A stretch of 6,251 nucleotides of DNA, taken from positions 1 through 6,251 of the forward strand of contig MGSR01000062.1 in assembly GCA_001798565.1 (NCBI GenBank), given 5' to 3'. Made by a program: the position numbers and the translations under genes. Origin of the DNA: Deltaproteobacteria bacterium RIFCSPLOWO2_12_FULL_60_16. Lineage in GTDB: Bacteria; Desulfobacterota; Binatia; UBA9968. The notes below the pieces were generated by a model. That model saw nothing but the letters and a program-made list of their open reading frames with translations. It did not search any database and was not told the origin of the DNA. Shown here piece by piece: positions 1 through 5,941 of this stretch (position 1 is its first letter; each line of letters starts with the position of its first letter).

Positions 1-1
1 C

Positions 2-451
2 CCGGCGCTGCAGAAATTGATCGACGACATGATCGCCACCATGAAGGAATACGACGGCGTCGGGCTTGCCGCCGTGCAGGTGCACGAGGCAAAAAAGATC
101 GCGGTCCTGGAGGTGGCGGACAACCCGCGCTACCCGGACAAGCCGAGAGTTCCCCTGACGGTGCTGGTCAATCCCAGTTTCACCCCCCTCTCCGACGAGA
201 CGGAAGAAGACTGGGAAGGCTGTCTGAGCCTCCCCGAGCTTCGAGGTATAGTGCCGAGGTACAAGAGCATCCGCGTCCAGGCGTGCGATCGCCACGGCAA
301 GCAGCTCGATCTGGTTGCCTCGGGTTTTCACGCCCGGGTCATTCAGCACGAATGGGATCATCTCCACGGCAAGGTATTCCTCGACCGCATGCGCGACCTT
401 TCCACCCTCGCCTATCTCCAGGAGCTCGCCCGCTACGGCACAGCGAGATAG
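2..451 (+). CDS. def: Peptide deformylase (5'-truncated by window edge)
   Basis: This metalloenzyme removes the formyl group from the N-terminal methionine of new proteins in the cytosol. All three family motifs are present. Motif I is GVGLAAVQ (canonical GxGLAAxQ). Motif II is EGCLSLP, with the metal-ligand Cys codon at 221-223. Motif III is QHEWDHLHG, with the HExxH histidine codon at 347-349 and the catalytic Glu after it. The reading frame is open to the left edge, and about 149 codons are visible. Family members are usually about 165-180 residues and begin with an ILxxPDPxLR-type segment that is missing here, so roughly 20-30 residues lie outside the window. The TTG at 17 and the ATG at 29 are internal codons and not the true start. 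Motif I has Val where many homologues have Pro (AAPQ), a common variation. def is often beside fmt; here cofH follows after 64 bases. The stop is TAG at 449-451. Confidence 0.97.
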   Translation, partial: PALQKLIDDMIATMKEYDGVGLAAVQVHEAKKIAVLEVADNPRYPDKPRVPLTVLVNPSFTPLSDETEEDWEGCLSLPELRGIVPRYKSIRVQACDRHGKQLDLVASGFHARVIQHEWDHLHGKVFLDRMRDLSTLAYLQELARYGTAR

Positions 452-500
452 AAGCCCAAGTCAGAATGGCCGGGATCTTGTTGTGTTTCACCGAACGAAT

Positions 501-508
501 GGATAGAG
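501..508 (+). promoter_or_regulatory. Weak ribosome-binding site for cofH
   Basis: GGATAGAG lies 7 bases before the ATG at 516. It is only a partial Shine-Dalgarno match, but it is purine-rich and correctly spaced, and supports that ATG as the start. The rest of the 64-base def-cofH gap shows no terminator hairpin and no 7-base repeat. Confidence 0.4.
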
Positions 509-515
509 TCGCGCC

Positions 516-1817
516 ATGACCGCTTCCGCGCCGCGAAGCTCGCTCGACTCTCTTCTATCCGGCGTCGCGCTCGATGTCGGCCGCGTCTTGGACCGCGCCC
601 TGGCCGGGGAGGATATCGCCGTGGACGAGGCCGTGCTGCTGTTCGACGCCTCGGGCGCGGATCTTCTCGCAATCACCGCGGCCGCGGATCACCTGCGCAA
701 ACAGAGCGTCGGCGATGTCATCACCTATGTTGTAAACCGCAACATCAACTTCACGAACGTGTGCGTCAAGGCGTGCGGCTTCTGCGCCTTCAGCCGGGGC
801 CACCTGGCGGAGGAGGGATATTTTCTGCCGCTCGAAGAAATCCTCCGGCGCGCCCGCGAGGCATGGGAATTGGGAGCGACCGAAATATGCGTGCAGGCGG
901 GCCTGGCCCCGGGCATGGACGGCTGGCACTATGTAAAGTTGTGCCGGGCTTTGAAAGAGACTCTCCCCGACTTGCACATCCACGGCTTTTCTCCCGAGGA
1001 GGTGCTCTACGGCTCGACGCTCGCCGGGGTGACGGTGCGCGACTATCTTCTCGCGCTCAAGGAAGCCGGCGTGGGTAGCCTGCCCGGGACCTCCGCCGAG
1101 ATACTGGTAGACGAGGTGCGCGACCGGATTTCGCCCGGACGCATCCCCACGGCCCAATGGGTGGAATTGATCGAGACCGCTCATGCGTTGGGCATTCCGA
1201 CCACGTCGACCATCATGTACGGCCACATCGAAAACTCCCATCACAAGGCCGCTCATCTGGGAATTTTGCGTGAGATTCAGAAAAAGAGCGGCGGCATCAC
1301 CGAGTTTGTGCCGCTCAGCTTTGTCTTCGATGAAGCGCCGATCTATCACCGGAAAAAGATCGGCGGCCTGCGCAGCGGCGCCAGCGGCGCCGAAGTGATG
1401 AAGATGTATGCCGTGTCGCGCCTCATGCTCAACAACTGGATCCCGAACCTGCAGGTCTCCTGGGTCAAGGAAGGACCCAAGCTCTCCCAGATCAGCCTGA
1501 TGGCGGGCGCCAACGACTTCGGGGGGACATTGATCAACGAAAGCATATCCACGGCCGCCGGGGCCGGCTACGGCCAGCTGATGAAGCCTTCTCAGTTCCG
1601 CGGCCTCATCCGGGAGATGGGCCGCCTTCCGGCCGAGCGCTCCACCGTCTATGATAAGATCCGGCTGTTCGAAAGCGAGGCCAATCCGGTCGAGCTCCTG
1701 GACCAGGTGGACAGCCCGGAGGAGCGCTTCGGCTCTTATCGGGGTCTCTCCCGATCCAAAGACTATCGATTTAGAAATTTTTATCGCGCCCAGAAGAATC
1801 CGGAGCCCAAAGCCTAG
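516..1817 (+). CDS. cofH: FO synthase subunit 2, radical SAM (CofH)
   Basis: CofH is 5-amino-6-(D-ribitylamino)uracil--L-tyrosine 4-hydroxyphenyl transferase. It supplies the substrate that CofG cyclises to FO, the deazaflavin chromophore of coenzyme F420. The protein is 433 residues. The radical-SAM CxxxCxxC cluster motif is C83, C87 and C90 within NFTNVCVKACGFCAF. CofH-specific signatures follow: LPGTSAEIL (189-197), TSTIMYGHIE near 230, QVSWVKEGPKL (313-323) and GANDFGGTL (331-339). The paralogues MqnC and MqnE usually have PGGGAEI at the first of these, so PGTSAEI and the QVSWVK/GANDFGGT block favour CofH. Archaeal CofH is about 360 residues; this one is longer at both ends, with a basic Arg/Lys/Tyr-rich tail. 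In Actinobacteria the CofG and CofH halves are fused as FbiC; here CofH stands alone and CofG is not in the window. The ATG at 516 has a weak purine-rich site upstream. The stop TAG is at 1815-1817. Confidence 0.93.
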   Translation: MTASAPRSSLDSLLSGVALDVGRVLDRALAGEDIAVDEAVLLFDASGADLLAITAAADHLRKQSVGDVITYVVNRNINFTNVCVKACGFCAFSRGHLAEEGYFLPLEEILRRAREAWELGATEICVQAGLAPGMDGWHYVKLCRALKETLPDLHIHGFSPEEVLYGSTLAGVTVRDYLLALKEAGVGSLPGTSAEILVDEVRDRISPGRIPTAQWVELIETAHALGIPTTSTIMYGHIENSHHKAAHLGILREIQKKSGGITEFVPLSFVFDEAPIYHRKKIGGLRSGASGAEVMKMYAVSRLMLNNWIPNLQVSWVKEGPKLSQISLMAGANDFGGTLINESISTAAGAGYGQLMKPSQFRGLIREMGRLPAERSTVYDKIRLFESEANPVELLDQVDSPEERFGSYRGLSRSKDYRFRNFYRAQKNPEPKA

Positions 1818-1826
1818 TTTAATTTT

Positions 1827-1861
1827 GCTTACTATTGCCTGTTGCCTATCGGCTGCTGCCT
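1827..1861 (+). repeat. Heptamer tandem repeat tract A (RYTGCCT)
   Basis: Five consecutive 7-base units start at 1827, 1834, 1841, 1848 and 1855. The clearest are ATTGCCT, GTTGCCT and GCTGCCT; the first and fourth are degenerate. The tract fills 35 of the 48 bases between cofH and the next gene. It ends 4 bases before that gene's ATG and occupies the expected ribosome-binding position. Confidence 0.75.
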
Positions 1862-1865
1862 AAAA

Positions 1866-2453
1866 ATGGAAGGCAATCCAGCCGAATTCGAGGCGGTCGG
1901 GAACCGGCTCGGCTTCCGCGTCGAGACGGAAGACAGGGAAGGAATCAGCCTGGCGTGGCGCGGGCCGCGCTTTCCCGCCTTTCTCTGCCTGGGAATCGCG
2001 CTCGCCTTACTCTTTCTCTCCCTGCCGATTGTCGAAGCCATCCGTCAGCGCGGCCTCGCGGGGCCGGCCGGATCCCTCTGGTATTTCCCGATGATGAATC
2101 TGATCCTGCTCGGCATCTCGGCGTTTCTCATATCCCTGCGCAGGAGCGTTCTCCTCGACCACAAGGAAGGGCGGATCACGCTCCGCAAGAGCAGCATCTT
2201 TCGCAAGACTACATTGGATTTGGGCTATGACGAAGTAACGGCCCTGCGGCTCGGCGTCGATCAGGTCTACAGCGGTTTTGCCGTGGCAGGCTCCTCCGCC
2301 GCCCAGAGCCACCCGGTCCCTTCCCTGCGGCTGGTTCTCGACAACGGAGAGACCGTGTTGCTGGACCGCGGCGGGACCAAGCGGCTGCAAGATCTGGGGA
2401 GCCGGCTGGGCGCGGCTCTTAGAAAGCCGCTGCGGGTCGAGCTGCCGCCCTAA
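1866..2453 (+). CDS. Two-helix membrane protein with PH-like C-terminal domain, function unknown
   Basis: This 195-residue protein has no family I can name with certainty. Residues 1-33 are hydrophilic. Two strongly hydrophobic segments follow at about 37-56 and 72-91, probably a membrane hairpin with a short loop. RRSVLLDHKEGRITLRKSS (92-110) begins a soluble, beta-rich C-terminal domain that ends in SLRLVLDNGETVLLD and a short helix (171-187). Two helices followed by a strand pattern of the type 'LDxxxGxIxLR...yxxV..L.....L.L.L.dG..v.L' resembles bacterial PH-domain membrane proteins. I chose the ATG at 1866 because the in-frame TTG at 1842 lies inside a tandem repeat. No Shine-Dalgarno is visible before 1866. 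The frame is the same as cofH, separated by the cofH TAG. The gene ends with TAA, followed at once by an in-frame TAG, and 25 bases later the prenyltransferase starts. That makes co-transcription with it and a membrane role likely, but the function is unknown. Confidence 0.75.
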   Translation: MEGNPAEFEAVGNRLGFRVETEDREGISLAWRGPRFPAFLCLGIALALLFLSLPIVEAIRQRGLAGPAGSLWYFPMMNLILLGISAFLISLRRSVLLDHKEGRITLRKSSIFRKTTLDLGYDEVTALRLGVDQVYSGFAVAGSSAAQSHPVPSLRLVLDNGETVLLDRGGTKRLQDLGSRLGAALRKPLRVELPP

Positions 2454-2469
2454 TAGAAGGCGAGCCCAC

Positions 2470-2473
2470 GGAG
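2470..2473 (+). promoter_or_regulatory. Shine-Dalgarno of the prenyltransferase gene
   Basis: GGAG lies 5 bases before the ATG at 2479. It fixes the start of the prenyltransferase, whose open frame otherwise extends back to 2278 inside the preceding gene. It is the clearest ribosome-binding site in the window. Confidence 0.65.
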
Positions 2474-2478
2474 ATAGA

Positions 2479-3381
2479 ATGGCGGCTTTTTGGTCGGGTC
2501 TCTGGAGACTGGCGGATCCCAAAATTTCCCTGGCCTCATTCGCCTCTCTGTTTCTCGGCGCCTGCGCGGCGGCGCGCGATGGAGGGATTTCCTGGGGCTG
2601 GTTAGCGATAACCGTGCTGGGAATTTTCGCCATCGAAGTTGCCAAGAACGCCTCGGGTGAGATCTTCGACCTCGGAACCGATCGGGCGGTCGAGCCCGAA
2701 GACCGCTCCCCTTTTTCCGGCGGAAAGCGGGTGCTGGTGGACCATCTGCTCACCCGCAGCCAGACCATTGGGATTTCACTTGTCAGCTACCTGCTCGGCA
2801 TTGGAGTCGGCCTGATCGTTGCCGTGTACCGGGAGCCGGCTGTCCTGTGGCTCGGGATGGTCGGTTTGGCGTGCGCCATTTTTTACAATGCGCCGCCGCT
2901 CAGGCTCTCTTACCGCGGATTGGGGGAGCTCAGCGTCGGCCTGTGCTATGGTCCGCTCATTGCCGCCGGCGCCTATCTCGTGCAGCGCGGCACAATAACG
3001 CTCGACTTGATCTTGCCGGCTACCGTGCTCGGTCTGCTGATCGCGGCATTTCTCTGGATCAATGAGTTTCCCGACTACAAAGCCGACCGGGCATCGGGAA
3101 GAGGCAACTGGGTGGTAAAGCTGGGGCGGTCCAAGGCGGCGCGCGCCTTCGTGGGTATCAACACCATCGCCGCAATCGGTCTCGCGCTTCTGCCGCTGGC
3201 GGGGCTCCCTCGGGGTGTCTGGCTGGGCGGGCTGTTCCTGATCCCTACGGCATGCGCCTGCCGGATCTTATTGCGCGATCCCGAATCGACCCGTCAGGTG
3301 ATCCCGGCTCAGAGTTTGACGCTGTTATCCTTTATAACCTATGCGCTGGGCGCGGGCATCGGCATCCTCTTGAAAAGTTGA
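2479..3381 (+). CDS. UbiA/MenA-family membrane prenyltransferase
   Basis: This 300-residue integral membrane enzyme should transfer a polyprenyl group to an aromatic acceptor at the inner membrane. Two Asp-rich motifs are visible. The first is GEIFDLGTD (60-68), with D64 and D68 fitting NDxxDxxxD but with Gly and Glu in the N and D positions. A PFSGGKRVL block follows at 78-86. The second motif is NEFPDYKAD (195-203), a DxxxD with D199 and D203, then the WVVKLG stretch (211-216) typical of MenA-like proteins. About nine hydrophobic segments are spread over the length (about 17-34, 40-56, 96-117, 122-137, 150-167, 176-195, 222-243, 247-264 and 280-298), which fits the nine-helix UbiA fold. The start is fixed by the GGAG site. 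The substrate is not decided: a 1,4-dihydroxy-2-naphthoate or futalosine-route acceptor (menaquinone) is the default for MenA-like proteins, but no other quinone gene is in view. It follows a small membrane-protein gene and converges on the lipoprotein gene. Confidence 0.9.
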   Translation: MAAFWSGLWRLADPKISLASFASLFLGACAAARDGGISWGWLAITVLGIFAIEVAKNASGEIFDLGTDRAVEPEDRSPFSGGKRVLVDHLLTRSQTIGISLVSYLLGIGVGLIVAVYREPAVLWLGMVGLACAIFYNAPPLRLSYRGLGELSVGLCYGPLIAAGAYLVQRGTITLDLILPATVLGLLIAAFLWINEFPDYKADRASGRGNWVVKLGRSKAARAFVGINTIAAIGLALLPLAGLPRGVWLGGLFLIPTACACRILLRDPESTRQVIPAQSLTLLSFITYALGAGIGILLKS

Positions 3382-3395
3382 CCGGAGAATCCCGA

Positions 3396-4094
3396 TTAGC
3401 TCGCCGCCCGCGGGTAGAGGATCTGGTGCAGCTGGCTCATCGCCTTCTTTACGCCCTCATGGGTCAGCTCCTCGGCCGTCAGCCATCTGCCGCCCCTCTG
3501 GGTGAACTCACCGAGAGCGAAAATATTTTCGCTAAGCGGCTTCTGGGTTTCGTCAAATTGACCGGACCACATGATGTCGCCTCGCTTCACATCCCACAGG
3601 TCGACGACGAACGCTACCGACGCCGGGCTCCGGGCGCCCCATTCCTCGCCGACCCTTTCGCGGAAGCGCACTATCCGAGCCGAGAAAACCGCGTCGGCAT
3701 AAACCAGCTCGCCAAGCCTTTTCACACGGCTGATCTGCGCGCCTCCCGGAACCATGGTGAGCACCTCCCGGACCTCCCGGTCCGAGACGATCTGCCACCG
3801 CGGCAGCGCCGCTACTACGGAGTAGATGAGGTCGCTTAACAGAGCCGCGGGCTCCCTTTTGCCGCCCTTATCCGGAGCCGGAGACGGTCCAGCCGGGGCT
3901 TGGGCTCTCGCGCCGGCAGTCACAGACTCCGGCGGCAGGACCGCGATCCGCCGCACCGTTCTCGTCTGCAAGTCGGTGGAATGGCTGCTCGAGAAATTTC
4001 CCGGACCCAGGGTGCAGGACCAAAACAACACACCGCACAAGAAAAGTAATTTTGAATTTTTAATTGTTAATTTTAAATTCAAGGGCTTCCTCAT
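3396..4094 (-). CDS. Putative secreted lipoprotein, TolB-N/CsgG/LpoB-like, function unknown
   Basis: This 232-residue protein starts at the ATG complementary to 4092-4094. The N-terminus has a basic region (MRK...K15), a short hydrophobic core LLFLCGVLFW (16-25) and Ser-Cys at 26-27. This looks like a lipoprotein signal peptide with C27 as the lipidated residue, although the lipobox (FWSC) is not canonical. After a Ser/Thr and Pro/Ala-rich linker, RRIAVLPPES (48-57) is the first strand typical of periplasmic TolB-N/CsgG/LpoB/GNA1162-like lipoproteins. It is followed by the helix AALLSDLIYSVVAAL and WQIVSDREVREVL (100-112). The second half has VDLWDVKRGDIMWSGQFDET (164-183) and RWLTAEEL (203-210), a combination I associate with uncharacterised lipoproteins of delta-type bacteria. 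The gene lies 25 bases downstream of aspS and is probably co-transcribed with it. Repeat tract B encodes much of the basic signal region (about residues 5-16), so the first codons are AT-rich, unlike the rest. No strong Shine-Dalgarno is seen, only GGTGGG just upstream. Confidence 0.77.
   Translation of the reverse strand: MRKPLNLKLTIKNSKLLFLCGVLFWSCTLGPGNFSSSHSTDLQTRTVRRIAVLPPESVTAGARAQAPAGPSPAPDKGGKREPAALLSDLIYSVVAALPRWQIVSDREVREVLTMVPGGAQISRVKRLGELVYADAVFSARIVRFRERVGEEWGARSPASVAFVVDLWDVKRGDIMWSGQFDETQKPLSENIFALGEFTQRGGRWLTAEELTHEGVKKAMSQLHQILYPRAAS
4048..4082 (+). repeat. Heptamer tandem repeat tract B (AATTTTN), inside coding start
   Basis: Five 7-base units start at 4048, 4055, 4062, 4069 and 4076, each beginning AATT (AATTTTG, AATTTTT and AATTTTA are the best copies). 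The tract is almost pure A/T in a GC-rich window. Read on the - strand it forms codons 5-16 of the lipoprotein gene, giving an Asn/Lys/Leu-rich stretch of the signal peptide. Confidence 0.72.
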
Positions 4095-4119
4095 AACCCA
4101 CCACTCAGAACTAAGATCC
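4092..4119 (+). repeat. Heptamer tandem repeat tract C (CASAACY)
   Basis: Units start at 4092, 4099, 4106 and 4113: CATAACC, CACCACT, CAGAACT and a weaker fourth copy. On the - strand the word is about RGTTSTG. The tract runs exactly from the lipoprotein start codon to the base next to the aspS stop codon, so it fills the whole 25-base gap. The unit matches are looser than in tracts A, B and D. Confidence 0.5.
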
Positions 4120-5907
4120 CTACTCTATCTTTATCCCCAACTCCTTGAGCTGCTTCGGATCAACAGATGACGGCGCGTCGGTCAACAGGCAGACCGCCCG
4201 CTGGCTCTTGGGAAAGGCAATGACCTCGCGAATCGAGCGCGCGCCGCTCAGCAGCATTGCCAGGCGGTCGATGCCGAAGGCGATCCCGCCATGCGGCGGC
4301 GCGCCGAAGCCCAAGGCCTCAAGAAAAAAACCGAATTTTGCCTCGGCCTCGTCCGCTCCGATGCCGAGGAGGCCGAGGATCTGGCGCTGGAGCGCCGGTT
4401 GATGGATACGCACGCTCCCGCCGCCGATCTCGACCCCGTTCAGGACCAGGTCATAGGCCTTCGATCGGACTTTCAGCGGCTCTTTTTCGAGGAGATGCAG
4501 ATCCTCCTCCACCGGCGCCGTGAAGGGGTGATGGACGGACACGCATCTTTTTTCCGCGGCATCGTATTCCAACAGCGGAAAATCCACCACCCAGACCAAA
4601 GAATAGTCGTTCTGCGGGATCAGCCCCAGCCTCTCTCCCAGGTGGAGCCGCAGGTTCCCGAGCGACTCGCGAACCACCTTCGGCTCGTCCGCCACAAAAA
4701 AGATGATATCACCGCTCTTCGCGCCTGTGAGCCGCAGGATTTCACCGCGCTCCTTGTCGGAGAGGAACTTGGCTATCGGGGACTGCCATTCGTTGTCCGT
4801 AAGCTTGATCCAGGCGAGCCCTTTGGCGCCGTAGTTGGCAACGAAGGCCGTCAGCTCGTCGAGCTCCCTGCGGGACAGGGTAGCCGCGCCCGGGACAGCC
4901 ACGCCCTGGACGATTCCTCCCCTCTCGATGGCGCCGGAAAGGACCTTGACCTGAGAGCCGCCAAAGCAGGAGGAAAAATCTTTCAGCTCGAGACCGAAGC
5001 GGAGATCCGGCTTATCCGTTCCATAGCGCGACATCGCCTCTTCCCAGGATAGGCGCGGGAAGGGCGCGGGCAGCGCGATCCCTTTGAGCTCTTTGAAGAG
5101 TAGGGCCATCATCCCCTCCACCACCTGGATCACATCGTCGGGCTGCACGAAGGACATCTCCACGTCGAGCTGCGTAAACTCCGGCTGCCGATCCGCCCTG
5201 AGGTCCTCGTCCCGAAAGCAACGGACGATCTGGAAGTATCGGTCCAATCCCCCCACCATCAGAATCTGTTTGAAGAGCTGCGGGGACTGGGGCAGGGCGT
5301 AAAATTTTCCCGGATAGATCCGGCTAGGAACGAGATAGTCCCTCGCCCCCTCGGGGGTGCTCTTGGTAAGCACCGGCGTCTCCACCTCGATGAACCCGTG
5401 ACCGTCCAGGTAGTCCCGTATTTTCTTCGTCATCCGATAGCGCAGCAGCAGATGAGACAGGCTCTGCGGCCGGCGCAGATCCAGGTAGCGGTATTTCAGG
5501 CGGGTATTCTCGTTGGCGTCGGTCTCGTCCTCGATCGGAAACGGCGGGACCTGCGAGGCGTTGAGCAGCCGCACCTCGCGCACCACGAGCTCCACCGCGC
5601 CGGTCGGGATAGAGGCATTGACCGTTTCAGGCGGCCTGTGCGTCAGCAAGCCCCGCACGGCCAGCACATCCTCGGAGCGGATTTGCCTGGCCTTCTCGTG
5701 CGCGGGCGCATTGACCTCAGGGTTAAAAACGATCTGCACGATGCCGGTGCGATCCCGCAGGTCGACAAAGATCAAACCGCCGTGGTCGCGCCGGCTCTGC
5801 ACCCAGCCCAGAAGTGTCATCTCCCTGCCTACCCCATCCGCGCGCGGCTCGCCGCAATAGCAGCTCCGCTTCCAATCCCCGAGATGATCCGTGAAAATCC
5901 GCTCCAT
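4120..5907 (-). CDS. aspS: Aspartyl-tRNA synthetase, bacterial type, probably non-discriminating
   Basis: This cytosolic class IIb synthetase charges tRNA-Asp with aspartate. It is 595 residues, the usual length for the bacterial form. The N-terminal OB-fold anticodon-binding domain occupies about 28-112 (GWVQSRRDHGG at 34-44, LRDRTGIVQIVF at 50-61). The catalytic domain starts near 135. Motif 1 is around FIEVETPVLTKSTPEGARDY (172-191). Motif 2 is FRDEDLRADRQPEFTQLDVE (231-250), containing the ATP- and aspartate-binding residues. The bacterial GAD insertion domain spans about 290-430. Motif 3 is GGIAFGIDRLAMLL (540-553). His42 and Gly43 in RRDHGG match AspRS enzymes that also charge tRNA-Asn, whereas E. 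coli-type discriminating enzymes have Leu at the His position. The ATG complementary to 5905-5907 is the natural start. No AGGAGG-like site precedes it, only GGGTAA about 8 bases upstream. It follows hisS at 34 bases, a common bacterial arrangement, and precedes the lipoprotein gene. Confidence 0.98.
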   Translation of the reverse strand: MERIFTDHLGDWKRSCYCGEPRADGVGREMTLLGWVQSRRDHGGLIFVDLRDRTGIVQIVFNPEVNAPAHEKARQIRSEDVLAVRGLLTHRPPETVNASIPTGAVELVVREVRLLNASQVPPFPIEDETDANENTRLKYRYLDLRRPQSLSHLLLRYRMTKKIRDYLDGHGFIEVETPVLTKSTPEGARDYLVPSRIYPGKFYALPQSPQLFKQILMVGGLDRYFQIVRCFRDEDLRADRQPEFTQLDVEMSFVQPDDVIQVVEGMMALLFKELKGIALPAPFPRLSWEEAMSRYGTDKPDLRFGLELKDFSSCFGGSQVKVLSGAIERGGIVQGVAVPGAATLSRRELDELTAFVANYGAKGLAWIKLTDNEWQSPIAKFLSDKERGEILRLTGAKSGDIIFFVADEPKVVRESLGNLRLHLGERLGLIPQNDYSLVWVVDFPLLEYDAAEKRCVSVHHPFTAPVEEDLHLLEKEPLKVRSKAYDLVLNGVEIGGGSVRIHQPALQRQILGLLGIGADEAEAKFGFFLEALGFGAPPHGGIAFGIDRLAMLLSGARSIREVIAFPKSQRAVCLLTDAPSSVDPKQLKELGIKIE

Positions 5908-5911
5908 AATT

Positions 5912-5939
5912 CGTTACCCGTTATTGGTTACTGGTCATT
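5912..5939 (+). repeat. Heptamer tandem repeat tract D (SGTTAYT)
   Basis: Four 7-base units start at 5912, 5919, 5926 and 5933: CGTTACC, CGTTATT, GGTTACT and GGTCATT. The flanking heptamers at 5905 and 5940 each match CGTTATT at 5 of 7 positions, so the tract may originally have spanned 5905-5946. It fills nearly all of the 34-base gap between hisS and aspS and occupies the aspS ribosome-binding region. Confidence 0.72.
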
Positions 5940-5941
5940 CT

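Noticed and set aside
676..687. Perfect 12-base palindrome CCGCGGCCGCGG
   Set aside because: It lies within cofH in an Ala-rich coding stretch of GC-rich DNA, where such palindromes arise readily. Nothing else suggests an operator.
555..1349. Long open frame on the - strand opposite cofH (264 codons)
   Set aside because: It lies wholly antisense to a gene with unmistakable radical-SAM/CofH motifs. Its translation has no recognisable motif, and GC-rich codon use commonly leaves such open antisense frames.
516..1817. Reading the radical-SAM gene as the menaquinone enzyme MqnC or MqnE
   Set aside because: PGTSAEIL, QVSWVKEGPKL and GANDFGGTL are CofH-type; MqnC and MqnE usually show PGGGAEI and different C-terminal blocks.
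1842..1865. TTG at 1842 as an earlier start for the PH-like membrane protein
   Set aside because: The TTG lies inside heptamer tract A and has no Shine-Dalgarno. The ATG at 1866 gives a sensible hydrophilic N-terminus.
2007..2768. Open frame of 253 codons on the - strand across the PH-like and prenyltransferase genes
   Set aside because: It overlaps two supported genes and their junction, has no ribosome-binding site or motif, and reads as low-complexity Arg/Pro/Ala/Gln-rich sequence.
3382..3395. Bidirectional terminator between the converging ubiA and lipoprotein genes
   Set aside because: The gap is only 14 bases and shows no inverted repeat or T-tract. The nearby CCCGCGGG at 3407-3414 has no loop and is coding.
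3252..3839. Open frame of 195 codons on the + strand running from ubiA into the lipoprotein region
   Set aside because: It is out of frame with ubiA and antisense to the lipoprotein gene, whose coherent signal peptide and domain pattern are more convincing.
4048..4119. CRISPR array or insertion-sequence ends for the repeat tracts near 4.1 kb
   Set aside because: The units are 7 bases long with no spacers, and no transposase, terminal inverted repeats or target duplication are visible.
4291..5052. Open frame of 253 codons on the + strand opposite aspS
   Set aside because: It is fully antisense to the conserved GAD and motif 3 regions of AspRS, with no motif of its own.
5346..5357. CCCCC-TC-GGGGG hairpin as a terminator
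   Set aside because: It sits inside aspS, has a 2-base loop and no T-run on either strand.
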